This document shows positions 36,635-44,862 of a DNA stretch of 46,669 nt, one piece after another. The stretch is taken from contig NZ_CAFK01000007.1 of NCBI RefSeq assembly GCF_000239815.1, positions 1 to 46,669 of the forward strand, read 5' to 3'. Under the pieces are notes generated by a model. That model did no database searches and was not told the DNA's origin. It was given only the letters and a program-made list of their open reading frames with translations. The number at the start of each line of letters is the position of its first letter. Position 1 is the stretch's first letter. The stretch is from Bradyrhizobium sp. STM 3843 (GTDB taxonomy: Bacteria > Pseudomonadota > Alphaproteobacteria > Rhizobiales > Xanthobacteraceae). A program made the position numbers and the translations under genes.

Positions 36635-37504
36635 ATGAAGAGCGCGGCGATCGCACCGGGCGACGTGACCCGCTACGGGTTGGGGCTTGCGGCGCCGCTC
36701 GCGCTGGTGTTCGCGGTGTTCTTCATCGCGCCACTGGCGCAGCTCTTCTATCTGTCGCTCCACAATGATGCGGTCGCGACCGTCTGGGGCCTCGGCCAAT
36801 ACGTCAAATTCCTGACCGATCCGTTCAGCCTGTCCGTGCTCGGCGCGACGCTGCTGCTCGGCGCCGAGGTGACCTTGCTCTGCCTTGTGCTCGGCTATCC
36901 CATCGCCTGGCTCCATCAGCGCGCAGGCCACTGGCTGCAGACGGTGATCATCCTGATCGTGCTGTTGCCGCTACTCACCAGCGTCGTCGTGCGCACCTTC
37001 GCCTGGATCGTGATCCTGGGACGTCAAGGCATCATCAATTCGACCCTGCAGTCGCTCGGGCTGATTAGCACGCCGCTGCGGATGCTCTATACCCAGGGCG
37101 GATTGGTGGTGGCCCTGGCACAGGTGCAGATGCCCTTGATGGTGCTGCCGCTGATCACCGCGATCGGCCGCATCGACACCAATCTGGCCGATGCGTCGGC
37201 CTCGCTCGGCGCCGGCCACTGGCGCACCTTCTTCAGGGTGATACTGCCGCTGTCGATGCCCGGCATCATCGCCGGATGCACCCTGACCTATGCGGCGGCC
37301 ATCACCGCCTTCATCACCCAATCGCTGGTCGGCGGCGGCCAGATGCTGTTCATGCCGATGTACCTCTATCAGCAGGCCTCGACCTTGCAGAACTGGCCGT
37401 TTGCGGCGGCGATCTCGATCATTTTCCTGGTCGCGGTGCTTGCCATTGTCGCTTTGTTCTCGACGCTGGGCCGGCGCGCGCGCATCAATGGAGATGCCAC
37501 ATGA
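36635..37504 (+). CDS. ABC transporter permease, PotB type
   Basis: 289 residues from ATG 36635, three bases after the binding-protein stop. About six membrane helices, beginning GLAAPLALVFAVFFIAPLAQ. The EAA loop that docks with the ATPase is DASASLGAGHWRTFFRVILP. Other family features are TLLLGAEVTLLCLVLGYPIA and ILIVLLPLLTSVVVRTFAW. It pairs with the second permease as a heterodimeric channel in the inner membrane. The stop overlaps the next start by four bases (ATGA), so translation is coupled. Confidence 0.95.
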   Translation: MKSAAIAPGDVTRYGLGLAAPLALVFAVFFIAPLAQLFYLSLHNDAVATVWGLGQYVKFLTDPFSLSVLGATLLLGAEVTLLCLVLGYPIAWLHQRAGHWLQTVIILIVLLPLLTSVVVRTFAWIVILGRQGIINSTLQSLGLISTPLRMLYTQGGLVVALAQVQMPLMVLPLITAIGRIDTNLADASASLGAGHWRTFFRVILPLSMPGIIAGCTLTYAAAITAFITQSLVGGGQMLFMPMYLYQQASTLQNWPFAAAISIIFLVAVLAIVALFSTLGRRARINGDAT

Positions 37505-38316
37505 GCCGGAAGCAGCACAATCTCGAGGCGCTCAGCTTCCACATCGCGATGACGGTCATCGCCGTCCTCGCGCTTGCCCTGGTCGTCGCGCCGTCCCTGG
37601 TCGTCGTGATCGTCTCCTTTACCTCCGGCTTCTCGCTGAAATTCCCGCCGCCGGGCTACTCACTGCGCTGGTATGTCGAATTATGGAACGCCTGGCAGCT
37701 GCAATTCGCCGCACGCAACAGCCTCGTGGTCGCGCTCTGGGCGACCGGCCTCTCCATCCTGCTCGGCGTCGCCGCGGCGCTGGCGATCTCCCGCTCCAAA
37801 AGCGTTTCCGCGCGCGTGCTGGACTCGCTGTTCATGTCGCCTTTGGTGCTGCCTGCGCTCGCCTTCGGGCTCGCCGCGCTGATGTTCTTCTCGCTGATCG
37901 GACTGCCCGTCTCGCTGCTGACGCTGATCATCGGCCACACCATCGTCTGCGTGCCTTATGTGGTGCGCAACACGGTGGCGGCACTGGCGCAGCTCGAGCC
38001 GACCTTGTTGGAAAGCTCGGCGATCCTCGGTGCCAGCCGTCTTTATACGTTCCGGCGCATCGTGCTGCCGCTGATCCGCCCCGGCATCATCTCCGGCGCG
38101 TTCATCGCCTTCATGTCCTCATTCGACAACGTGCCGGTGTCGCTGTTCCTGCGCGACGCGGCCACCGACATGTTGCCGATCCGGATGTGGCAGGATCTCG
38201 AGGGCAAGCTCGACGTCACCATCGCCGCGCTCTCGAGCATCCTGATCATCGCAACGGTGGCGCTGATGGCGCTCATGGAGCGCACGACCGGACTTTCGAA
38301 ACGACTTGCCGGCTGA
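37501..38316 (+). CDS. ABC transporter permease, PotC type
   Basis: 271 residues from ATG 37501, overlapping the previous stop by four bases. Starts MSRKQHNLEALSFHIAMTVI with about six membrane helices. The EAA loop reads LESSAILGASRLYTFRRIVL, preceded by VPYVVRNTVAALAQLEPTLL; PotC-like SFTSGFSLKFPPPGYSLRWY is present after TM1. Last gene of the importer operon. Its stop is seven bases from the stop of the convergent uraH-like gene, with no room for an intrinsic terminator, so transcripts from the two operons probably overlap. Confidence 0.95.
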   Translation: MSRKQHNLEALSFHIAMTVIAVLALALVVAPSLVVVIVSFTSGFSLKFPPPGYSLRWYVELWNAWQLQFAARNSLVVALWATGLSILLGVAAALAISRSKSVSARVLDSLFMSPLVLPALAFGLAALMFFSLIGLPVSLLTLIIGHTIVCVPYVVRNTVAALAQLEPTLLESSAILGASRLYTFRRIVLPLIRPGIISGAFIAFMSSFDNVPVSLFLRDAATDMLPIRMWQDLEGKLDVTIAALSSILIIATVALMALMERTTGLSKRLAG

Positions 38317-38323
38317 CGGCAGC

Positions 38324-38668
38324 TTACGCTCCGCGGAAAAGCGAATAGCCCCAGGGCGTGAATTTCAGCGGTAGATGGAAATGTTCCTCCGCGTTCTGAA
38401 TACCAAAGCGGAACGGGACGATGGTCAGAAAAGTCGCGTTGCCGCCGTGGGCCGAGAAGAACGCGCCGATGTGAAACAGCACTTCGTAGTCACCGGCCGT
38501 GACACCGTCGCCTTGCACCACCGGCGACGACAAGGTGCCGTCAGCACCGAGCGGGCCGTCGGCCACCAACGTGCGATCCGGCGTCATGCGCCAGATCTCC
38601 ACGCGCAAGCCCTGCGCTGGACGCCCATTGGCGACATCCACCGCGTGAACCGAGATGCCGCCAGCCAT
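38324..38668 (-). CDS. Divergent 5-hydroxyisourate hydrolase-like (transthyretin-like) protein
   Basis: 114 residues from ATG 38668, overlapping the puuE-uraD stop by one base (TGATG), with GGAG six bases ahead. It has the transthyretin-like fold of HIU hydrolase: GISVHAVDVANGRPAQGLRV (catalytic His region), DYEVLFHIGAFFSA, FLTIVPFRFGI and HFHLPLKFTPWGYS. However, the C-terminal active-site tetrapeptide, normally YRGS, reads FRGA here, losing the tyrosine hydroxyl and the terminal serine. A canonical copy lies upstream in the same operon (40122-40478). It may be a paralogue with altered substrate or a partner subunit, or it may still be active; HIUase function is therefore likely but not certain. 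Confidence 0.88.
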   Translation of the reverse strand: MAGGISVHAVDVANGRPAQGLRVEIWRMTPDRTLVADGPLGADGTLSSPVVQGDGVTAGDYEVLFHIGAFFSAHGGNATFLTIVPFRFGIQNAEEHFHLPLKFTPWGYSLFRGA

Positions 38669-40116
38669 CAGGTACTCCGGTCCGAAGCCGCTGCCGCCTC
38701 GAATTTGCGGATCAGCCTTGCCTTGGTGATGTGGCCGATCTGGTCGATCGCGTTGGCGATCTCGGCCTCGCTGTCATTGCCGATCCGCCGCTCCATCTCG
38801 GCGATCACCGAGGCACGATCATCATGCAGCGCCAGCGCCACGATCAGGGGCATGGCGAATTTTTCGCGGTAGCGGCGGTTGATGTCGGCCACGCGATCGA
38901 ACTCGGCGCGTGACAGCGCAGTGAAGCCGAGCCGGCCCTGCTCGCCGATCGAATCGGCCGTCATCTCGCCCGCGACGGCCTCTCGTCCTGCGAGCTCGGG
39001 ATGGGCGCGGATCAGAGCGAGCTTCTCGTCGCGGCTCATGGCGCGGACCACGCCCATCAGCGTGATGTGCAGCCCCTCCGCCGTGTCGTCGAGCGCCGCA
39101 AGGCCCGCGCGATGGGCGCGCTCAGCGATCTCGGGCGTGTGCTCGAAGACGTCGCCGAAGCGCTCTACGAACAGCGCGCGCGGCATATGCGTCGGACGGT
39201 AGCCGCCCGCGGGCGGATGGGTCCTGATCCAATGCCGCGCGATATCGAGCCGTGTCGCGACCCAAACCTTGTCGTGGCTCATGATGTAGTCGAGGAAACG
39301 CGCCAAGGCGGCCGCGCGTCCGGGACGGCCGACCAGCCGGCAATGCAGGCCGACCGACAGCATGCGCGGAGCCTCTACGCCTTCGGCATAGAGCGCATCG
39401 AAACTGTCCTTCAGATAGGCGAAGAACTGATCGCCGGAATTGAAGCCCTGCGGCGTCGCAAAGCGCATGTCGTTGGCATCGAGAGTATAGGGCACGATCA
39501 GCTGCGGACCCTGCGGACCCTCGACCCAGTAGGGTAGCTCATCGGCATAGGAATCGGCGCCGTAGAGGAAGCCCTGCTCCTTCATAACGATATCAAGCGA
39601 ATGCTCCGAGGTGCGGCCCTGGTAGAAGCCGAGCGGCCGCTCGCCGACCAGATCGGCGTGGATCCGGATTGCCTCCTCGACATGCGCGCGCTCGGCCTCT
39701 TCAGTGTAGTCGCGGTAGTCGATCCATTTCAGGCCATGGCTCGCGATCTCCCACTGCGCCTCTTTCATCGCTGCGACCGCGTCCGGATTGCGCGCCATGG
39801 CGCTTGCGATCGCAAACACCGTGACCGGCAGTTTGCGCGCGGTGAACATCCGCCACAGCCGCCAGAAGCCGGCACGCGCGCCGAACTCGTAGATCGATTC
39901 CATGTTCATGTGACGCTGGCCGGCCCAAGGCTGCGCACCGACGATCTCGGACAGGAACGCTTCCGACGCGGCGTCGCCATGCAGGATGCAGTTCTCACCT
40001 CCCTCCTCGTAGTTGATGACGAACTGCACGGCGATGCGGGCCTCGTTCGGCCAGCGCGGATGCGGCGGCGTGCGGCCGTAGCCGATCAGGTCGCGCGGAT
40101 AGATATCAGCGGTCAT
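38668..40116 (-). CDS. puuE: Fused allantoinase PuuE and OHCU decarboxylase UraD
   Basis: 482 residues from ATG 40116, with GGAAG upstream. Residues 1 to about 305 match PuuE, the metal-independent allantoinase of the polysaccharide deacetylase fold (NEARIAVQFVINYEEGGENC, then EIASHGLKWIDYRDYTEEAE and LHCRLVGRPGRAAALARFLD). Residues 311-476 match OHCU decarboxylase: catalytic H372 in AHPELAGR, SIGEQGRLGF with E392, and KFAMPLIVAL. The N-terminal part opens allantoin to allantoate; the C-terminal part decarboxylates OHCU to S-allantoin, the step just before. Fusion places two consecutive urate steps on one chain. It lies between two HIU hydrolase-like genes, overlapping or nearly touching both. 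No uricase is in the window. Confidence 0.94.
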   Translation of the reverse strand: MTADIYPRDLIGYGRTPPHPRWPNEARIAVQFVINYEEGGENCILHGDAASEAFLSEIVGAQPWAGQRHMNMESIYEFGARAGFWRLWRMFTARKLPVTVFAIASAMARNPDAVAAMKEAQWEIASHGLKWIDYRDYTEEAERAHVEEAIRIHADLVGERPLGFYQGRTSEHSLDIVMKEQGFLYGADSYADELPYWVEGPQGPQLIVPYTLDANDMRFATPQGFNSGDQFFAYLKDSFDALYAEGVEAPRMLSVGLHCRLVGRPGRAAALARFLDYIMSHDKVWVATRLDIARHWIRTHPPAGGYRPTHMPRALFVERFGDVFEHTPEIAERAHRAGLAALDDTAEGLHITLMGVVRAMSRDEKLALIRAHPELAGREAVAGEMTADSIGEQGRLGFTALSRAEFDRVADINRRYREKFAMPLIVALALHDDRASVIAEMERRIGNDSEAEIANAIDQIGHITKARLIRKFEAAAASDRST

Positions 40117-40121
40117 GTCGT

Positions 40122-40478
40122 TCAGCTTCCGCGATAGGTCGAATAGCTCCAGGGCGTGGCGAGCAGCGGCACGTGGTAATGCGCGCTGGCGTCTGCGACG
40201 GAAAACCGCAGCGGCACCACGTCGAGAAATGGCGGGTCCGCCATGGCGACACCCACGGCCTTGAAATAGGCACCCATGTGGAAGGTCAGCATATAGGTGC
40301 CGGCGCTCAGCTCATCGCCCGCGAGCAGCGGCTGATCGGTGCGGCCGTCGGCATTGGTCATCACCTGCTTCAGGCGCTGCCACGAACCGTCGGGCCGGAG
40401 CACATCAAGCTCGATGGCTACATTTTCCGCGGGCTTGCCCCGCACCGTATCCAGCACATGCGTGCTCAATCGCCCCAT
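40122..40478 (-). CDS. uraH: 5-hydroxyisourate hydrolase
   Basis: 118 residues from ATG 40478, with GAGGA nine bases upstream. The full transthyretin-like HIU hydrolase signature is present: LSTHVLDTVRGKPAENVAIE at the N-terminus, YMLTFHMGAYFKA, FLDVVPLRFSV, HYHVPLLATPWSYSTYRGS at the C-terminus with the intact active-site tetrapeptide YRGS. It hydrolyses 5-hydroxyisourate, the product of uricase, to OHCU, which the UraD domain of the next gene uses. First gene of the leftward urate operon; the puuE-uraD fusion starts five bases after its stop. No signal peptide, so cytoplasmic. Confidence 0.97.
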   Translation of the reverse strand: MGRLSTHVLDTVRGKPAENVAIELDVLRPDGSWQRLKQVMTNADGRTDQPLLAGDELSAGTYMLTFHMGAYFKAVGVAMADPPFLDVVPLRFSVADASAHYHVPLLATPWSYSTYRGS

Positions 40479-40610
40479 CGCTTGCCGTCCTCATCCGATC
40501 GCACCGGCAGCCCGGCGGAACGCCTGTCGCTGCCTGTCGGCACCAAGCGTATATCGATCGTCGGATTTGGCCTAGTGTGGGCGTGCTCGAGGCTTTTCGA
40601 TTTGTCCGCC

Positions 40611-42338
40611 TCAGAACAGCAGAACGCCGTCGTCTTCCTCCGCGACCGCTGGCGCACTGACGGGAATCGCGGAAGCCAGCCCAAGCCGCTGCAGCACCTC
40701 ACGGTGGACCTCGCGTTCGCGCTCCATCGTGTAGCGGGCGAACAGCTCGTCCAGCAGCGACTGGTCGGCCGGCAGCAGCGTAACCTGCCTGGGCGCGACA
40801 TTCTCGGCGGCGATCGAAGCGGCGGTGCCGGGAAGCCGGGCGGAGGCCTGGTCGAGCGCGGTGATGCGATCGCGCGCCCGGCCCAGCAGTTCGTCAAACG
40901 CAGCGCTCTCGCGCGCCAGCCGGGTCATCAGCCCGACCAGCTGCTCATTGCCGGCCTCGGCCTCCTGCAGCGCATTCAGCACCGCGGGCTCGAGCCGGGC
41001 AAGCTCAGCCGCATCGCCCTGGGCGCGGTGCTCACGCAGCTCGCCGACGAAATTTTCGATCCGGTCGAGCACAGGCTTGAGCCTGACGGCACCGGCCGAC
41101 ATCTGATCGGCTGCGGCCTTGAGCTCGTTGGCGATCACCACGAAGGCATTGCCTTTGACGCCCGCGCGGGCCGCCCGTAGGCTCGCATTCATGCCGATCA
41201 GGATGATGTCGCCGACGGCTTCGCCGAGGCCGGAAATCGCCTCGCGGAAGCGGCTCACCGTTTCGGTGACGACGGTGAGCGCCTCGTCGACCGAGACTCC
41301 GGATCGCTCGCAAGCCGCGATCAGTTTCGAGGCCTGCGCCAATCGCTGCTTCACCAGGGTCAGGAACGAGGACGCGTCCTCGGCCTCGCCGCCATAGATG
41401 GCGCGGCTCTGCGCGACCAGGCCGCCGGCATCACAGATGATGGCGCCCAACGCGCTCACCGTGCGCGCGAGGTCCTGATCGAAGGCGCGCTTGGTGTCCT
41501 TGAGCTGCTCGGCCTGCAGCTGGCCGACCAGCCAGGTCGCAGGTGCTGCGACCGTGTCCGGCGCGATCGTCGGGGTCGGCTGAGCCATGCGGCCCAACGC
41601 CTCGCTAATATGCTCCAGCCGCTGGCGCGTGGCATCGCCCGATTGCAGCGCCATGACCGCTTCGGTGATCGCCGATGCAATCCGGCTCGCCGCCGTCGCG
41701 GCCGTCTCGGTCAGCCTGGCGCCGCTCGCCTGCTGCGCCATGAGGTCGGAACGTGCCGCCACCAATCCGGCCGCGACCGACAGCAGCTCGCTGCGATACA
41801 GGCCCTCGAACTCCTTCTGCCGCCCGAGCGCCGCCTCGACAGCCTTGGCGAGCTGAATGCCGTCACGCGCGCAGGCCTCGACGGAGCGCTGCGCGGCCTG
41901 CCCCAGCTCGAACGCCTCGCGGGTGAAATCGAGAAAGCTCTGGCGGTCACCATCGAACGATGCGGCCTCGATCCTGGCGCTGCGCGCCACGATGGTGATG
42001 GTCTGGATATGGCCGGACAGCAGCTTGAGGACCGCGGAGGCCTGCTTCGCCTCCTCGCCGATACTGGCGAGCAGCGCGGCCTCGGCCGGCAACGCCTCGG
42101 CCACCGCATTGAGGCGGTCCGCAATGTCCTGCAGCGCCTGCGAGGCGCCTTCGATCCGTCCGCCCGACAGCTCGCGGGACAGCACCGAAAGCCCGTCCTC
42201 GAGCTCCTTGAAGATCGCGTGGCTGCGGCCGAGACGATCGCCGACCTCGGCGAACGCCTCCTCGATTCGCGAGGACACGTCGGCGATGGCGGCCATTGCC
42301 GCTGCGCCTGCATCCGTCATGTCGGTCGCGGAGGTCAC
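40611..42338 (-). CDS. Soluble chemotaxis-cluster protein with two receptor-tip-like segments
   Basis: 575 residues from GTG 42338, five bases from the cheB stop; ATG 42320 is an alternative. No membrane helix, HAMP or PAS is seen; nearly all is Ala/Glu/Arg-rich helix, so probably a long coiled coil. The segment near 376-415 (GDIILIGMNASLRAARAGVK, then FVVIANELKAAADQ) is a degenerate version of the MCP hairpin tip [16 protein letters not shown]...FAVVAxEVxxLA. A second, weaker version lies at 111-148 (IVARSARIEAASFDGDRQSF, LDFTREAFELG). The C-terminus is acidic then hydrophobic, EEDDGVLLF. Position at the end of the cheW-cheR-cheB cluster supports a signalling role. I do not recognise a named family; a CheA/CheY-interacting scaffold or phosphatase is possible but unproven. 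Confidence 0.85.
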   Translation of the reverse strand: MTSATDMTDAGAAAMAAIADVSSRIEEAFAEVGDRLGRSHAIFKELEDGLSVLSRELSGGRIEGASQALQDIADRLNAVAEALPAEAALLASIGEEAKQASAVLKLLSGHIQTITIVARSARIEAASFDGDRQSFLDFTREAFELGQAAQRSVEACARDGIQLAKAVEAALGRQKEFEGLYRSELLSVAAGLVAARSDLMAQQASGARLTETAATAASRIASAITEAVMALQSGDATRQRLEHISEALGRMAQPTPTIAPDTVAAPATWLVGQLQAEQLKDTKRAFDQDLARTVSALGAIICDAGGLVAQSRAIYGGEAEDASSFLTLVKQRLAQASKLIAACERSGVSVDEALTVVTETVSRFREAISGLGEAVGDIILIGMNASLRAARAGVKGNAFVVIANELKAAADQMSAGAVRLKPVLDRIENFVGELREHRAQGDAAELARLEPAVLNALQEAEAGNEQLVGLMTRLARESAAFDELLGRARDRITALDQASARLPGTAASIAAENVAPRQVTLLPADQSLLDELFARYTMEREREVHREVLQRLGLASAIPVSAPAVAEEDDGVLLF

Positions 42339-42342
42339 CGCC

Positions 42343-43440
42343 TCAATCCGTCACTGCGGCCTGGCCGGCCTGCTGCCACAGCATGATCTCGCGCGGGATC
42401 TGGCGGAGCGCCACGACCTTCTCCGCGGCTCCCTTGGCAATCGCCTCTTTTGGCATGCCGAACACGACGCAGCTTTCCTCGTCCTGCGCCCGCGTCGCCG
42501 CACCGAGCCGGCGCATCTCCAACAGCCCGCGCGCGCCGTCGTCGCCCATGCCGGTCATGATGATGCCGAGCGCATTGGCCCCGGCATATTGCGCAGCAGA
42601 GCGGAACAGAACGTCGACCGACGGGCGATGCCGCGACACCGGCGGACCATCCTTGATCGCGATGTGATAGCGCACGCCGGTCCGCTGCAGCAGCATGTGG
42701 CGCGCGCCCGGCGCGATATAGGCGCAGCCCGACTGCACCAGCTCGCCGTCTTCGGCTTCCTTGACCTGGATCTGGCAGGTGCCGTTCAACCGATTCGCAA
42801 ACGCGGCCGTGAAACCCTGCGGCATGTGCTGCACGATCAGGATCCCCGGACATTGCGACGGCAGCGCCTCGAGCACGTCGGCGAGCGCCTCGGTGCCACC
42901 GGTCGACGCGCCGATGCAGACGATGCGCTCGGTCACCGGCCGCGAGCGGGTGGCCAGCGGCGGCGGCATGATCGCATCCGCCGTCAGCTTCTTCTCGACC
43001 AGGGTCCGGCGCGCCGGGCGCGGCCGCACCCGCGCGCGCGCGGCCGCCTTCACCGCTTCGCGCAGCCGGGCCGAGCTCTCGAACAGGGCCTGCCTGGTGT
43101 CGATGCGGGGTTTCGGCACGATGTCCACCGCGCCGGCCTCCAGGGCCTCGAGCATCTGCTCCGAGCCGTCTTCCGTCAGCGACGAGCAGATGATCACGGG
43201 GATCGGGCGCTGCGCCATGATCTTGCGCAGGAAGGTGATGCCGTCCATCCGCGGCATCGCAATGTCGAGCAGGATGACGTCGGGCAGCTCGTCCTGCAGG
43301 CGGCGCGCCGCCGCAAACGGATCCGCGGCCGTGCCCATGATCTCAATATCGGGATCCTCGCTGAGGATCGTCGTCAGGATCTGGCGCACCGAGGCGGAGT
43401 CATCGACGATCAGCACCCGGATCTTTGGCTCGATCACCAC
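42343..43440 (-). CDS. cheB: Chemotaxis response regulator protein-glutamate methylesterase
   Basis: 365 residues from GTG 43440; AGAAGGGAG lies three bases ahead and the next codon is also GTG. The receiver domain (1-120) has acidic VDD and phospho-acceptor D59 ([13 protein letters not shown]). After an Arg/Ala-rich linker, the methylesterase domain carries the catalytic triad S179 (IGASTGG), H205 (VQHMPQGF) and D301 (GMGDDGA). When phosphorylated by CheA it removes receptor methyl groups and can deamidate glutamines. It lies between cheR (10 bases) and the receptor-tip-like protein (4 bases). Confidence 0.97.
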   Translation of the reverse strand: MVIEPKIRVLIVDDSASVRQILTTILSEDPDIEIMGTAADPFAAARRLQDELPDVILLDIAMPRMDGITFLRKIMAQRPIPVIICSSLTEDGSEQMLEALEAGAVDIVPKPRIDTRQALFESSARLREAVKAAARARVRPRPARRTLVEKKLTADAIMPPPLATRSRPVTERIVCIGASTGGTEALADVLEALPSQCPGILIVQHMPQGFTAAFANRLNGTCQIQVKEAEDGELVQSGCAYIAPGARHMLLQRTGVRYHIAIKDGPPVSRHRPSVDVLFRSAAQYAGANALGIIMTGMGDDGARGLLEMRRLGAATRAQDEESCVVFGMPKEAIAKGAAEKVVALRQIPREIMLWQQAGQAAVTD

Positions 43441-43450
43441 ATGCTCCCTT

Positions 43451-44305
43451 CTAGACCCGAAAGATCGTCGGCTGGACCTGCTTCAGCCCCGGCACGACGC
43501 TGTGGATCATCGATTCCGAATGGCCGACCATCAGGTAGCCACCCGGTCTCAAATGCGAGCACAGCTGCTCGATCACTTTGCGTTGGGTCTCCCGCTCGAA
43601 ATAGATCAGCACGTTGCGGCAGAAGATGATGTCCACGTCGCGATCGACGGGATAGCTGGAATCCATCAGGTTCATGCGCATGAAATTGGTCATCCGGCGC
43701 AGCTCCGGCACCACGCGGACCTCGGTGCTGGTCCGATCCCGCGACCTCAGGAAATAGCGCTTGATGAACTCCGCAGGAACCGGCGCGAGCGCGTCGCGGG
43801 TGTAGATCGCGGCCTTGGCGAGCGCGAGAACCGCGGTGGAAATATCGGTCCCCAGGATGCGATACTGGAATGTCCTGCCGCGCGTCATGTCGTCCAGCAC
43901 CATCGCCGCGGTGTAAGCTTCCATGCCCATCGAGCAGGCCGCGCTCCAGACCTTGAGGTCCTTGCGTCCGCGCGCCTTCAAGAGCTCAGGCACCGCGACA
44001 TCCTTCATGAACACGAAATGCGACGGCTCGCGAAAGAAGTCGGTCTTGTTGGTGGTGACGACATCGATCAGATGCGTGAGCTCGAGCTCAAGCTGGCCCT
44101 GCTCGAACAGGTTATCGACATACTCGCCGATGCCGGAAAAATTCAGGGCGCGGACGCGCTTGTGCAGCCGTCCTTCGAGCATCAGCCGCTTGGCCGCGGG
44201 CAGCTTGATGCCGACCTGGCTCTCGATCAGCTGCGCAATCGAACGGAAATGGCGGTCCGATAGCTGGGTCGCAGGAACAGCGGAAATCATTTCATGATAC
44301 GACAC
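43451..44305 (-). CDS. cheR: Chemotaxis protein methyltransferase
   Basis: 284 residues from GTG 44305, supported by GGAAG seven bases upstream; it then overlaps cheW by 14 bases. ATG 44290 (one base after the cheW stop) is the alternative but has no ribosome site. The N-terminal helical domain ([20 protein letters not shown]) is followed by the SAM-binding domain: [14 protein letters not shown], the glycine loop [16 protein letters not shown] (a variant of the usual GxSxGEEPY), RILGTDIS, and [20 protein letters not shown]. It methylates receptor glutamates. Family identity is firm despite the variant loop. Confidence 0.96.
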   Translation of the reverse strand: MSYHEMISAVPATQLSDRHFRSIAQLIESQVGIKLPAAKRLMLEGRLHKRVRALNFSGIGEYVDNLFEQGQLELELTHLIDVVTTNKTDFFREPSHFVFMKDVAVPELLKARGRKDLKVWSAACSMGMEAYTAAMVLDDMTRGRTFQYRILGTDISTAVLALAKAAIYTRDALAPVPAEFIKRYFLRSRDRTSTEVRVVPELRRMTNFMRMNLMDSSYPVDRDVDIIFCRNVLIYFERETQRKVIEQLCSHLRPGGYLMVGHSESMIHSVVPGLKQVQPTIFRV

Positions 44306-44783
44306 TGGCCGCTTCCATCTCGCCCTGACGGACCGCGGGCATCTCCGCGTCCGACATCAGCCGGGCGAGATCGAAGATGATGATGAATTTCTCGCCCTTG
44401 CGGCCGATCCGCGCGATGTAGTCGGACTGCCAGCGGCCGCCGACGGAGGGCACCGGCTCGGTGGTGCTCTCATCGATATCGGTCACTTCGAAGACGCAAT
44501 CCGCGACGAAGCCGACGCCGACAATGCGGTCCTCGATCGGCACGTCGAGGATGATGATCCGCGTCGCGTCGGTCGGCGGCACGCTCGGCAGATCGAGCTT
44601 CAGGCGAAGGTCGACGATCGGATAGCCGCTGCCGCGCACATCGATCATGCCGAGCAGGAAATGCGGCGCATGCGGCAGTCGCGAGATCGGCCTCATGTCG
44701 AGGATCTCGCGGACGTTGCGGATGCTGATGCCGAATGTCTCACCGGCGAGGCCGAGTGTCAGATATTGCGAGATGGCGGCCAT
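44292..44783 (-). CDS. cheW: Chemotaxis coupling protein
   Basis: 163 residues from ATG 44783, with AAGGAAGG five bases ahead. CheW links receptors to the kinase CheA at the inner membrane. Family features are present: QYLTLGLAGETFGISIRNVR at the start, ISRLPHAPHFLLGMIDVRGS with PIVDLRLKL, and IVGVGFVADCVFEVTDI. The two SH3-like beta barrels account for the length. It is preceded by a receptor gene (80 bases) and overlaps cheR. cheA and cheY are not in the window. Confidence 0.97.
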   Translation of the reverse strand: MAAISQYLTLGLAGETFGISIRNVREILDMRPISRLPHAPHFLLGMIDVRGSGYPIVDLRLKLDLPSVPPTDATRIIILDVPIEDRIVGVGFVADCVFEVTDIDESTTEPVPSVGGRWQSDYIARIGRKGEKFIIIFDLARLMSDAEMPAVRQGEMEAASVVS

Positions 44784-44862
44784 GGTGACCTTCCTTGCAC
44801 CTGTGAAAACCCCGATGCGGCGTGACTATCCGAAAGCCGCGCCGCACCGTCCGGTATCGGCA

